64,000 nt of DNA, taken from contig NZ_JAUQSW010000002.1 of the NCBI RefSeq assembly GCF_030581075.1, positions 372,001 through 436,000 on the forward strand. The letters run 5' to 3'. Positions 16,879-26,200 of the stretch are shown piece after piece. Position 1 is the stretch's first letter. Each line of letters begins with the position of its first letter. Source of the stretch: Hymenobacter cheonanensis. GTDB lineage: Bacteria > Bacteroidota > Bacteroidia > Cytophagales > Hymenobacteraceae. The position numbers and the translations under genes were made by a program. The notes beneath the pieces were generated by a model. It worked only from the letters and a program-made list of their open reading frames with translations, made no database searches and had not been told where the DNA came from.

Positions 16879-18375
16879 TTAGTGCTCGGTCGGCGCGGGC
16901 GCCTTAGCGCTCACCGAGGCCGTGTTTTTGGGGCCGCGGTGGCTCAGGCGCTCCTCCTGCACGTGGCGCAGGTAGTGGGTCACGTCGCCGGTCGGGTACT
17001 GGCCGGTGAAGCAGGCGAAGCACGAGCCGCCGTGGCCGCGCTCCTCGGCAAAAAGGTCCTGCAAGTCGCTCAAATCCTGATAAATAACTTTATCAGCCTC
17101 GATATAGCGGCATATTTCGTCCTCCGTGTAGTTGGCCGCAATCAGCTCGGTGCTCATGGCCATGTCGATGCCGTAGATGCAGGGCGACACCAGCGGCGGC
17201 GCGCTCGAAATGAAGTACACCTCGCTAGCCCCCGCCTCGCGCAGCAGCCGCACGATGCGGCGCGACGTGGTGCCGCGCACGATGCTGTCGTCTACCACGG
17301 CCACCTTTTTGCCCTCCACAAAGGCCCGGATGGGGTTCAGCTTTTTCTTCACCACGTCTTCGCGGCCTGCCTGGGTAGGCACGATGAACGAGCGGCCCAT
17401 GTGGTTGTTTTTGACCAGCGCCCGGCGGTAGGGCACGCCGATGGCCTCGGCTAGCCCCGAGGCTGAGAAGTAGCCCGAAGAGGGCACGTCAATCACCATA
17501 TCGGGCTTGAGGCCGGCATCGACCACCTTGCGGGCGATGATTTTGCCGAGGCGCACGCGCTCGCGGGCCACCAGGCGGCCGTGGATGGTCGAGTCTTCGC
17601 GGGCGAAGTAAATCTGCTCGAATACGCAGAAGGCCTTCGGCAGCTCGTTCTGGTTTTTGTAGTGAACCTTGAAATCGTTGTCGATAAACACGGCCTGGCC
17701 GGGGCCGACGTTCTCCACAAACTCAAAATCGAGGTAGTCAAAGCAGGTGCTTTCGGACGCGAAGGCGTACACGGGGCCATCGGGCGTGTCACGGCGGCCC
17801 ATCACTAGCGGGCGGATGCCTAGCGGGTCGGTGAAGGCCAGCAGGCCGTGCCCGGCAATGATGGTAACGGTGGCATAGGCGCCCTTCACCAACTCCTGGG
17901 TCGTCTCCACGGCGTCGAAGATATCGACTACCGAGAGCCGGTCCAGGTCCTTCACGCGCAGCTCCGACGCGAAGGTGTACATGATGAGTTCCAGGTCGTT
18001 GGTCGTTTTGGGCAGCACGTGGTACTTCTCGTGCAGCAGCCTGGCCACGTCGCGGAAGTTGATGACGTTGCCGTTGTGCACCATGGCTAGCCCGAAGGGG
18101 TAGCTCGTGGTAAACGGCTGCGCCAGGTCCGAATCGTTGGCGCCCTGCGTGGTGTAGCGCACGTGCCCGATGCCGGTGTTGCCGGTGAGCTTTTTAGTGT
18201 GCTTGGGCTTAAAAACGTCATTGACCAAGCCTTGCCCCTTGTGCAGGTGAAAGGCGTCGCCGTCGAACGTGGCAATGCCGGCGGCATCCTGCCCCCGGTG
18301 CTGAAGGGCGGTGAGGCCGATAATCATATCGCCCACCACGCGCTCGGGGCCGTGAAAACCTACGATGCCACACAT
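16879..18375 (-). CDS. purF: Amidophosphoribosyltransferase
   Basis: 498 residues. It performs the first committed step of purine synthesis, PRPP plus glutamine to phosphoribosylamine. The N-terminal nucleophile Cys2 follows the start directly (MCGIVGFHG), so there is no propeptide. The glutaminase half shows LQHRGQDAAG, GHVRYTTQG and MVHNGNV; the phosphoribosyltransferase half shows the PRPP loop VAVVDDSIVRGTTS near 360. The C-terminus has CFACFTGQYP, the end segment common in PurF. Upstream is purN, whose stop codon lies within a short repeat. Confidence 0.95.
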   Translation of the reverse strand: MCGIVGFHGPERVVGDMIIGLTALQHRGQDAAGIATFDGDAFHLHKGQGLVNDVFKPKHTKKLTGNTGIGHVRYTTQGANDSDLAQPFTTSYPFGLAMVHNGNVINFRDVARLLHEKYHVLPKTTNDLELIMYTFASELRVKDLDRLSVVDIFDAVETTQELVKGAYATVTIIAGHGLLAFTDPLGIRPLVMGRRDTPDGPVYAFASESTCFDYLDFEFVENVGPGQAVFIDNDFKVHYKNQNELPKAFCVFEQIYFAREDSTIHGRLVARERVRLGKIIARKVVDAGLKPDMVIDVPSSGYFSASGLAEAIGVPYRRALVKNNHMGRSFIVPTQAGREDVVKKKLNPIRAFVEGKKVAVVDDSIVRGTTSRRIVRLLREAGASEVYFISSAPPLVSPCIYGIDMAMSTELIAANYTEDEICRYIEADKVIYQDLSDLQDLFAEERGHGGSCFACFTGQYPTGDVTHYLRHVQEERLSHRGPKNTASVSAKAPAPTEH

Positions 18376-18383
18376 AATTTAAG

Positions 18384-18412
18384 TAGGAGTTAAGAATTAT
18401 GAATTAGGAGTT
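18384..18412. repeat. AT-rich repeat at the purN-purF junction
   Basis: Two direct TAGGAGTT copies (18384-18391, 18405-18412) flank AAGAATTATGAAT. The segment covers the last codons of purN and ends 9 nt from the purF start. It belongs to the common AATTCATAATTC-type intergenic repeats. Confidence 0.6.
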
Positions 18413-19017
18413 GGGGAAGGTGCGGGGGCAGCAGCTTCCGTAAGGAGGTTCGCCAGCGTCTGCGCATACAACACATGCTCCACCGCCAGGCCCCGGCGCT
18501 GCACCTCGGCCAGCGTAGCGGCTCCTTCCAAATTTACAACCTGCTGCGCCAGAATTGGCCCCGTATCAAGCCCTTCGTCAACCAAATGGACGGTAATTTT
18601 GGTTGCGGGCAAGCGGTTGTCAAACGCCCATTCGTAGGCGTGCAGGCCCTGGTGCTGGTGCGTATCGGCGGGGTGAATATTGATAATGCGGCCCGCAAAC
18701 GCCCGCACGAAGGCCGGCGAAAGCACGCGCATGTAGCCCGCCAGCACCACATAATCGGGCCGGTATTGCCGCAATATATCAGCCACTTCCAGGTCAAAGC
18801 TTTCGCGCTTGCGGCCTTTGGAGAGGAGGCTAACCGTGGGCAAGCCCAGCGCGGCCGCTGCTTCTAAGCCGGGCGCGGCCGGGTCGTTGCTAAATACCAC
18901 GGCTACTTCGGCCAGCCCGTGCAATACGCCGGCGCGCACCGCCTCGGCCAGCGCCAGCATGTTGGAGCCGCGGCCGGAGAGCAGGATAGCGAGGCGGGCA
19001 AGACGTTGGTGGGTCAT
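18397..19017 (-). CDS. purN: Phosphoribosylglycinamide formyltransferase
   Basis: 206 residues. It transfers a formyl group from 10-formyl-THF to GAR. The start LARLAILLSGRGSNMLAL is the phosphate-binding loop; DYVVLAGYMRVLSPAFV and IINIHPAD follow, then VHLVDEGLDTGPIL with the catalytic Asp. The Asn-His pair (NIHP) and Asp are present, although the loop after NIHP reads ADTHQHQGLH in place of the more usual SLLP...GLH. The last ~10 residues (PAPSPTPNS) come partly from a repeat. ATG 19017 touches the purD stop. Confidence 0.88.
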   Translation of the reverse strand: MTHQRLARLAILLSGRGSNMLALAEAVRAGVLHGLAEVAVVFSNDPAAPGLEAAAALGLPTVSLLSKGRKRESFDLEVADILRQYRPDYVVLAGYMRVLSPAFVRAFAGRIINIHPADTHQHQGLHAYEWAFDNRLPATKITVHLVDEGLDTGPILAQQVVNLEGAATLAEVQRRGLAVEHVLYAQTLANLLTEAAAPAPSPTPNS

Positions 19018-20301
19018 TTAGTAAGCGCTCATTTCGAGCTGCGGGGCGGGGCGCTGGCCGATGTCAGCGCGCACGTACTTATCCTGAAAATAAACCAGTT
19101 CGACCTCAGCGTAGGCTAGCTGAATGGCAGTGGGCAGGTCGGGCCCGTGCGACACGAGCACGGCCACCCGGCCGCCGTTGGTGAGCAGCTCGCCGGGCTG
19201 TTCGCCCGCTTTCACACCACCTACAAATACTTGGGTACCTTCTCCTTGATTACCAATGCCGTGGATGGGAAACCCCGTCGGAAACTGCGCCGCCGGGTAG
19301 CCACCCGAGGCCAGCACCAAACCCACAAACGCGCCGGGGCGCTGGCGCACCACGGTTTGGGCCAGGTTGCCGTCGAGCGTCGCCTCTATTAGTTCGAGCA
19401 AACTCGTTTCGAGGGCCGGCAGGATAACCTCGGCCTCGGGGTCGCCGAGGCGCACGTTGTATTCGAGCAGTTTGGGGCCGCCAGGCGTCAGCATCACCCC
19501 AAAGTAGAGAAAGCCTACGAAGTCGAACGGCTCGGCCTGCAAGCCGCGCAGTGTGGGGTCGATGATATCTTTGCGAATGGCCGCCAGCCAGTTATCATCC
19601 AGAAAAGGCACCGGGCAGTAGGCGCCCATGCCGCCCGTGTTGGGGCCTTCATCGCCAGCCAGCAGCTGCTTGTGGTCCTGGGCCGGGGCTAGCAGGCGGA
19701 TGCGGTTACCATCCGTCAGGCCGATGAGGCTGACCTCCGGGCCGGTCAGCTTCTCTTCGAGCAACACCGAAAACCAGCCTTCGTGCAGCTCGCGCAGTTC
19801 GGCTAGGGCGGCCGTGGCTTCGGCCACCGAGCTGCACACGTACACGCCTTTGCCAGCAGCCAGGCCGTCGTACTTTACTACTACGTGGCCGGCCAGCTCT
19901 TCTACCTTGGCCTGGGCCTCGGCCAGGCGGTCGCTGCGGTAGCTCCAGGCGCGGGCCGTGGCCACGCCGTGGCGGCGCATGAAGTCCTTGCTCCACACCT
20001 TCGAGCTTTCCAGCGTAGCTGCCTGCCGGCGTGGGCCAAACACGCGGATGTCGGTATTCAGAAAGAAATCGGCCACACCGGCGGCTAGGGGTGCTTCGGG
20101 GCCCACCACAATCAGCTTAACGGCGTGCTCAGTGCAGAAATCCCGGATAGCCGGAAAATCGGTGGCGCTGATACTAGCCACGCTGCCGGGGATGCCTGCA
20201 TTGCCGGGCAGCACATGCACGGTAGCGCCATCCTGGCGGAGCTTGGTAGCCAGGGCGTGCTCACGGGCACCGGAGCCAAGGAGGACGAGAGGTTTTGACA
20301 T
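19018..20301 (-). CDS. purD: Phosphoribosylamine-glycine ligase (GAR synthetase)
   Basis: 427 residues. An ATP-grasp enzyme joining phosphoribosylamine and glycine. MSKPLVLLGSGAREHALATK is the N-domain; the ATP-grasp body has VVKYDGLAAGKGVYV near 140, GPEVSLIGLTDG and TGGMGAYCPVPF near 225, and LLEYNVRLGDPEAEVILP near 285. ATG 20301 fits the family start; the open frame upstream of it is repeat sequence. Its stop adjoins purN with no gap, so the two are translated together. Confidence 0.93.
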   Translation of the reverse strand: MSKPLVLLGSGAREHALATKLRQDGATVHVLPGNAGIPGSVASISATDFPAIRDFCTEHAVKLIVVGPEAPLAAGVADFFLNTDIRVFGPRRQAATLESSKVWSKDFMRRHGVATARAWSYRSDRLAEAQAKVEELAGHVVVKYDGLAAGKGVYVCSSVAEATAALAELRELHEGWFSVLLEEKLTGPEVSLIGLTDGNRIRLLAPAQDHKQLLAGDEGPNTGGMGAYCPVPFLDDNWLAAIRKDIIDPTLRGLQAEPFDFVGFLYFGVMLTPGGPKLLEYNVRLGDPEAEVILPALETSLLELIEATLDGNLAQTVVRQRPGAFVGLVLASGGYPAAQFPTGFPIHGIGNQGEGTQVFVGGVKAGEQPGELLTNGGRVAVLVSHGPDLPTAIQLAYAEVELVYFQDKYVRADIGQRPAPQLEMSAY

Positions 20302-20307
20302 GGAATA

Positions 20308-20397
20308 GCGCGAGGTTTTGCGAAGGATAACGCGAAGACTCACAACGTCAGGCAGTTCGGCTTTACCAGCCCTCCTCACTTCGCGAGACTTCGCGTT
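20308..20397. repeat. GCGAAG-type inverted repeat before purD
   Basis: Copies of CGCGAAG occur on one side (20308-20337) and CTTCGCG on the other (20379-20397) around a 40-nt centre, giving an imperfect stem. The element fills the 101-nt gap between the purC-purE fusion gene and purD and ends about 6 nt before the purD start codon. Confidence 0.7.
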
Positions 20398-20402
20398 AAA
20401 AA

Positions 20403-21803
20403 TTAAAGCGCCTTTAATTCAGCGTCCGCCGCCCGCAGCTTGGCTTTAGTCTGGGCAATTTCGTGGCGCAGACGCTCGCGCAAGCGCGGCGTGTTGAGGG
20501 CGCGCAACGCGGCTTGGGCAGCATTGTCGGGGCGAACTACCGTCAGGTTAGGCGTGCCGCTGGGCATGATAACCGACGAGTTCAGGTTCATGGCCAGCTC
20601 GGCGTAGTCCTTCCACGGCGGGCACGAGATAACGGGCACGTTCACGTTGGCAGCCAGAGCCCCCCCTAGCCCGTTCGAGAGGCCAGCCACGGCGATAATC
20701 ACGCCGGGCTCAATCGAGCGGTTCCAGACTTCGGCCATCGGGCCGATTTCCTCACCGTTTTTGTGGGCCGAGGTCACGCGCAGCTGCGTGAACACTTCGT
20801 AGCCATCGAAGAACGAGCGGATTTTTTGGCAGTGCTCTTTGTCGGCGGGCGAGCCCATCACGATGTTCACCCAGGCGTCCTTCATCAGGCCGGCTTTTAC
20901 CAGGTTGCTAACCAAACGGTTGGCTACGTTGCCGCCAGTGGCGGTTTCGTCGGCCGTGGGCAGGGGCTTGCCCACAATGCGCTGGTAGATGTCGAGGTAG
21001 CGGTTAGTGGCTTCCTGAGCTACTTCAGGGGTGAGGGCGCGGGGGTACTTACCGTCTACCTTATTGGCAATCAGCCACTGGCGCACGTACTCCTTGTCCA
21101 TCTGCTCGGCGCCCTCAGGGTTTTGGGCGTAGTCGGCAGCGCTCCAGAAGCGCGACGAGTCGGGCGTGTGGATTTCGTCAATCAGAATCAGCTCGCCGTT
21201 CAGCAGGCCAAACTCATACTTGGTATCTACCAGGATGATGCCCTGCGAGGCCAGTAAATCGGAGCCTACTTTGAACAGCTCCAGCGCCTTCTCGGCCATT
21301 TTATCATAAAGCTCGCGGCTTACCCAACCCTCACTCACGAGGTTGTCGGGGGTGATTTCGCGGTCCGACTCCTCCTTGGTGGTCGGCGTCACGATGGGGG
21401 TAGGGAACTGCTGGTGCTTGGTCAGCCCGTCGGGCACGGTCACGCCCGAGAACGTGCGCTGGCCTTTCTGGTAGCCGCGCAGCATCGAGCCGGTGATGTA
21501 GTTGCGCACAATCATCTCCACCTTAATGGGTTGCGCCTCCTTCACCAGCATGGCATTGGCGTCAATCATCGCCTTCACGTGGTTGGGGATGATGTGGGCC
21601 GTTTTCTCAAACCAGAAGTTGGCTAGGCCATTAAGCACCGCGCCTTTGTGGGGCACGGCCGTGTCGAGCACCGAGTCGAAGGCCGAGAGGCGGTCGGTAA
21701 CGACGATGAGGCGCGTCTGGTCGTCGATGCGGTAGCTATCGCGAACTTTGCCGCGGTGCAGGAGCTGGAGCTGGGGGGTAGCGAAATGCGGGAGGGTGTT
21801 CAT
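20403..21803 (-). CDS. purC: Bifunctional SAICAR synthase / AIR carboxylase (PurC-PurE fusion)
   Basis: 466 residues, about 160 more than a PurC. Residues 1-305 are SAICAR synthase: LLHRGKVRDSYRI, VTDRLSAFD, EMIVRNYITGSMLRGY, IILVDTKYEFGLLNGELILI and DEIHTPDSSRFW. Residues 310-440 are a PurE-type carboxylase: VNIVMGSPADKEHCQKI, QLRVTSAHKNGEEI and VAGLSNGLGGALAANVNVPV. TSAHK and the GxSNGLG loop are of the class II type found in animal PAICS, which carboxylates AIR directly with CO2 and needs no PurK. It would thus do two consecutive steps, AIR to CAIR to SAICAR. A GC-rich hairpin lies 5 nt upstream of ATG 21803. Confidence 0.85.
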   Translation of the reverse strand: MNTLPHFATPQLQLLHRGKVRDSYRIDDQTRLIVVTDRLSAFDSVLDTAVPHKGAVLNGLANFWFEKTAHIIPNHVKAMIDANAMLVKEAQPIKVEMIVRNYITGSMLRGYQKGQRTFSGVTVPDGLTKHQQFPTPIVTPTTKEESDREITPDNLVSEGWVSRELYDKMAEKALELFKVGSDLLASQGIILVDTKYEFGLLNGELILIDEIHTPDSSRFWSAADYAQNPEGAEQMDKEYVRQWLIANKVDGKYPRALTPEVAQEATNRYLDIYQRIVGKPLPTADETATGGNVANRLVSNLVKAGLMKDAWVNIVMGSPADKEHCQKIRSFFDGYEVFTQLRVTSAHKNGEEIGPMAEVWNRSIEPGVIIAVAGLSNGLGGALAANVNVPVISCPPWKDYAELAMNLNSSVIMPSGTPNLTVVRPDNAAQAALRALNTPRLRERLRHEIAQTKAKLRAADAELKAL

Positions 21804-21808
21804 AACGG

Positions 21809-21858
21809 GCAGCCCCACCCCCCGGCCCCCTCCCCTGCGGGGGAGGGGGAGCCTGACG
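21809..21858. repeat. GC-rich palindrome, copy flanking the nuclease segment (purC side)
   Basis: On the transcribed strand it forms the 10-bp stem CCCCCTCCCC / GGGGAGGGGG with loop CGCA, 5 nt upstream of the purC-purE ATG. It is 48/50 identical to 22352-22401 in reverse orientation. Confidence 0.9.
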
Positions 21859-21890
21859 GAGATGTTAGGTTGGGCGGTTTATGGTTGGAA

Positions 21891-23255
21891 TTAAGCTTGC
21901 GTGTTTTTATTTAGGTTGGCCGTAATTGCTTGCAATACCTGGGGCAACTGATTCATTACTTGCTCATTGGCAAAGCGCAGTACTTGATAGCCTCGCTCTT
22001 CGAGCGCTTGGGTGCGGCCCCGGTCGTAGTCAGCTTGTTCGGGCTCATTGTGATAGCCGCCATCCAGTTCAATTATCAGCTTATCGGCTAGGCTTACGAA
22101 ATCGGCGATGTAGCCCTCAATGGCATGCTGGCGACGGAAGGCCACGCCCAGCTTTTGCCCGCGCAATGCCTGCCAAAGCTCGTTTTCGGCTTCCGTAGGC
22201 GCTTTACGCATCTGGCGGCTATACTGCTTAAGCGCGTCCCACTTGCCCTTATCGGCTGTAAAAACGTCGTCTTTAACCGAAGTAGTCAGCCCAGCCGGCC
22301 GCTGTTGCCGCCGCTCATAGTGCGGCCGTCCCTCCTCCACCAAAAAAGCGTCGTCAGGCTCCCCTTCCCCCGCAGGGGAGGGGGCCGGGGGGTAGGGCTG
22401 CAAATACCGCACGATATTCTTAAAGATAGCCAACCCCTCCCCTTCGTCCTTCAGCTCGCCGCGGCGCTTTTTCAGGCCCCAGTCGGGGTGATTGCAGCCG
22501 GCCAGGTAAGCCTCTGGGTGCGGCATGAGGCCAAAAATGTGGCCCGTGGGGTCGGTGAGGCCGGCGCAGTTGAGGTCGGCCCCGTTGGGGTTAAGCGGAT
22601 AGGTGCCGGTTTCGAGGTCGTCGTGGCCGGCGTAGGTCAGGCAGTTGAGGCCGAGTGCCACGATGCGCGCGCGGGTGGCGGCGTCGGGCACTACCAGGCG
22701 GCCTTCGCCGTGGCGCACGGGCACTTCCAGCGTAGTCAGGCCGCTCAGGAAGGGCGTTTTGGCCTGCGGGTTCACCACGAGGCGCACCCAGCGGTCTTCG
22801 TAGCGGCCCGAGGCGTTGTGCGTCAGCGTCACTTCGGGCTCGAAGTTGCCGCCCAGGTTGGGCAGCAGGCCGAGCTTTACCAGCACCTGAAAGCCGTTGC
22901 AGATGCCGAGCACAAACTTGCCGGCGGCCACAAACTCGCGGATATCGCTGAGCAGCGTGCGGCCGGCGGCGCCGGTCTGGCGGTAGCGCAGCTTGTTGGC
23001 CAGCACCACGCCCGAGCCCAGGTCGTCGCCGAACGAAAAGCCGCCCGGAAAATTCAGAATATCAAAGTCATGGATGCTCACCCGGCCGTGCAGCACCTCG
23101 TTGAGGTGCACGATGGTGGGCGCACCCCCGGCCAGGCGGTAGGCGGCGGCCATTTCCTCTTCGCAGTTGATGCCGAAGCCGGTAAGGATGAGGGCGCGGG
23201 GCGCGTTGTTTTCGGATGCTATCATGGATGCTGGCCCTGCTAGGGTACTCGCCAT
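21891..23255 (-). CDS. purQ: PurQ glutamine amidotransferase with C-terminal DUF559 endonuclease domain
   Basis: 454 residues. Residues 1-286 are PurQ, which feeds ammonia to PurL: LILTGFGINCEEEM, FPGGFSFGDDLGSG, the nucleophile GICNGFQ and the His-Glu pair MPHPEAY are all present. The PurQ end IFKNIVRYLQ then runs in frame into PYPPAPSPAGEGEPDD, the translation of a GC-rich palindrome, and on into a DUF559 domain (about 336-445): APTEAENELWQALRG, FRRQHAIEGYIADF, KLIIELDGGYH and GYQVLRFANEQV. E, D and ExD residues of the Vsr-like PD-(D/E)xK site are intact. The fusion is most likely secondary. ATG 23225 is an alternative start. It follows purL by 13 nt. Confidence 0.88.
   Translation of the reverse strand: MASTLAGPASMIASENNAPRALILTGFGINCEEEMAAAYRLAGGAPTIVHLNEVLHGRVSIHDFDILNFPGGFSFGDDLGSGVVLANKLRYRQTGAAGRTLLSDIREFVAAGKFVLGICNGFQVLVKLGLLPNLGGNFEPEVTLTHNASGRYEDRWVRLVVNPQAKTPFLSGLTTLEVPVRHGEGRLVVPDAATRARIVALGLNCLTYAGHDDLETGTYPLNPNGADLNCAGLTDPTGHIFGLMPHPEAYLAGCNHPDWGLKKRRGELKDEGEGLAIFKNIVRYLQPYPPAPSPAGEGEPDDAFLVEEGRPHYERRQQRPAGLTTSVKDDVFTADKGKWDALKQYSRQMRKAPTEAENELWQALRGQKLGVAFRRQHAIEGYIADFVSLADKLIIELDGGYHNEPEQADYDRGRTQALEERGYQVLRFANEQVMNQLPQVLQAITANLNKNTQA
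22352..22401. repeat. GC-rich palindrome inside the purQ-DUF559 reading frame
   Basis: Inverted partner of 21809-21858. It is translated in frame as the PPAPSPAGEGEP linker between PurQ and the nuclease domain. Confidence 0.9.
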
Positions 23256-23268
23256 TTGCTATTACTTA

Positions 23269-26200
23269 TTAATGTAGCGCCGCGGCGGCTTCCAGGCCAA
23301 TGGTTTGGTTTACGGGCCCGTTGGTCCAGGCGGCGCGCAGGGCGTGGGTGGCGGCGCGCAGCAGCTCGCGGCTGCCGTGCTGCACCCGCAGCTGCCCGTC
23401 GTCCGTCACGACCCCTAGCCGGGTGGCGCGCTCCTCCAAAATGCTCTCGAAAGCTGTTACGTCCTCCGGTGCCACGCTCACCACAAAGCGCGAGTGTGAC
23501 TCCGAAAACAGCTGAGCCACTAAAGACAAGCCAGTTTGGGGCAGTTCAACGGCAGCCCCTAGCCCATCGCGGCCGAAGGTGCATTCGGCCAATGCCACGG
23601 CCAGGCCGCCATCGCTCAGGTCGTGGCTGCTCTGAATGAGCTGCTGGTCGTTGGCCTCGCCCACCAGGGTATACAGCGCCTTGGCCTTGGCAAAATCAAC
23701 CTTGGGCACGTTGGCCCCCAGCTCATTATACAGCTGGTAAAACTCCGAGCCGCCCAGCTCGTCATAGGTTTCGCCGAGCAGGTACACCACGTCGCCGGCC
23801 TGTTTGAAGTCGGAGGTCACGACCTGGCGCACGTCTTCGACCTTGGCGGTCATGGAGTAGAGCACCGTGGGCGGCACCGAGATTTTCACCCCGTCGGCCT
23901 TGAAGTCGTTCTTCATCGAGTCCTTGCCCGAAGTGAGCGGGATGCAGTAGGCGGCGCAGGCGTCGCGCAGGGCCTGGCACATCTGCACCAGCTTGGCGAG
24001 CTTCTGCTTGCCGTCGGGGTTGCTGGCGGGGTCGTAGACCGAGTCGGGCACGCAGAAATTGTCGTTTACCGACCAGAAAATCCCGTCGCCCGGCGTGAGG
24101 TTGGGCAGCTTGCCGCCCACCGAAATAATTTGCCGCACGGCCTCGTCAAACGAGCCGGCCGACATCTGATAAGCATCCAGGTCGCCCAGGCGGGGCAGGA
24201 TGCCGTTGCTCACGGCCACGCCCTCCCAGCTCTCGAAGTTGAAGCGCACCACGGCGGCATCCTGCGGGGCCTGGCCGGTGGCGCCCATCAGCGGCTTCAC
24301 TACGGTGCGGCCCTTTACCTCGTGGTCGTATTGCCGAATCACCGACTCGCGCGAGCAGATATTGAGCGAGCCTAGCAGCTTCAGCAGCACGTCGTTGTAG
24401 TCGAGGCCGGCGGGTAGCGCGGGCTCCTGGGCGGCGGGCTTCACGTACTCGGCCAGCAGGGTTTTGCGCGGCACGCCGTTGTGCAGGAAGTCCAGCGAGA
24501 GGCCGGCAATCGGCTGGTTGTCAAACAGTACGTCGAGTGAGCCCTCGGCGTTGAAGAAGCCGATATCGGTCAACTCCACCTCCATTTCGCGGCCTAGCGC
24601 CAGCAGCTCATCGAGCTTGGCGGGCGCCACGGCCAGCGTGAAACGCTCCTGCGACTCGCTCAGGAAAATCTCCCAGGGCTTGAGGCCGGGATACTTGAGG
24701 GGCACTTTCTCCAGCTCCACCACCGCGCCGCCCGAGATAGTGGCTAGCTCACCGATGCTCGACGAGAGGCCGCCCGCGCCGTTGTCGGTGCTGCACCGGA
24801 TGAGGCCGCGCCGGGTGGCCAGGATGAGGAAGTCCATCGCCAGCTTCTGGGTGATGGGCGAGCCGATTTGCACGGCCGTGGCGGGCGCGGCTTCATCCAG
24901 CTCGATGCTGCTGAAGGTGGCGCCGTGAATGCCGTCTTTGCCCACCCGGCCGCCGGCCATGATAATGCGGTCGCCGGGCAGAATGACCTTTTCCCAGCTA
25001 TCGAGGCCGGCTAGCTGCATGGGCATCACGGCGCCGGTGCCGCAGTACACGAGCGGCTTGCCGGCGTAGCGGTCGTCGAAGACGATGGCGCCGTTCACGG
25101 TCGGCACGCCCGATTTATTGCCGCCATCCTCAATGCCCTTGCGCACGCCCTCAAAAATGCGGCGCGGGTGCAGCTGGCCAGTCAGCAATTCCCCGTCGTA
25201 ATCAGGATTACCAAAGCACAACACATTGGTATTGAACAGCAAGCGGGCGCCGCCGATGCCGGTAGCCAGCGGGTCGCGGTTGTTGCCCAAAATGCCGGTA
25301 ATGGCCCCGCCGTAGGGGTCGATGGCCGAGGGCGAGTTGTGCGTCTCGACCTTCCACACAAACAGCGACTCGGGGTTGATGCGCACCGCGCCGGCATTGT
25401 CCGAAAACACCTTGATGAGCCAGTCGTTGCCGTTGGCGCGCAGCTGCCTATCTACCTCACTGGTAGCGCCTTTAATGAATGTTTTGAACAGCCCGTCAAT
25501 CTCTTCCTCGGCGCCCGTTTCCAGGTTTTTATACTTGATAACGGCGCTGAACTCCTTGTGCTTGCAGTGCTCCGACCAGGTTTGGGCGATAATTTCCAGC
25601 TCGCAGTCCGTGGGGTCGGCCGGCAGGCCTAGCGCTACCCGCTCCTCACGCAGGCTAGCCTGCGCGAAGTGGTCGCGCACGGCCTGCATCTCCGCCAGGT
25701 TGAGGGCGTAAACGTTGTCTTTGGATAGCTGCACCAATTGCTCATCGCTGAGGCCGCTGAGCACGATGGTTTCGGTGCGGGCATCGGCGCCGCCGCCGGG
25801 GCGCGGCGTGTAGTCGCGGATGCCATCGGCCACGGCCCCTACCTCAAAGCGGTTGATGAGCTTGTTGCCCAGCAGCTCTTCGGCTAGCCGGCGCAGGTCG
25901 GCAGCAGGCAGCGCGTTTTCTACGAAGAACAGCCGCTTCGAGAAAATGTGCTGCGTGCGGGTATCGATGGGCTCGTTAAGAAAGTCGCCGAGCGCGTTCT
26001 GGGCCGAGGTGCCCTCGTCGTCGGTCACGCCCGGGCCTTTGGCCACCAGGATGTAGCTGTTGAAACCCGCGGGCGCGGCCACCTGGTCGATGGCGGCGGT
26101 GTGCAGCACGGGGTCTTGCAGGCAGGCGGCGGCGAAGTCGGCCACTTGCTGGGCGCTCAGGCCGGGGTAGCGCACGGCGTAGAGCGCCGCGCTGCGCACC

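Larger units (their letters stand above)
21809..22401. mobile_element. Candidate element: DUF559 nuclease segment between inverted palindromes
   Basis: 593 bp bounded by two 50-nt copies of the same GC-rich palindrome in inverted orientation (21809-21858 and 22352-22401; 48 of 50 identical). Between them is coding sequence for a DUF559 (Vsr-like) endonuclease domain and little else. One end lies at the former 3' end of purQ, the other 5 nt from the purC-purE start codon, so the segment exactly fills the gene junction. I see no target duplication. That it moved as a unit is inference. Confidence 0.55.

Noticed and set aside
18397..19017. PurN considered defective because of the unusual NIHPADTHQHQGLH loop
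   Set aside because: The catalytic Asn, His and Asp are kept and the loop variant seems to be normal for this lineage.
22125..23243. 372-codon plus-strand frame opposite purQ
   Set aside because: Lies wholly opposite PurQ/DUF559 coding sequence and has no motif or promoter.
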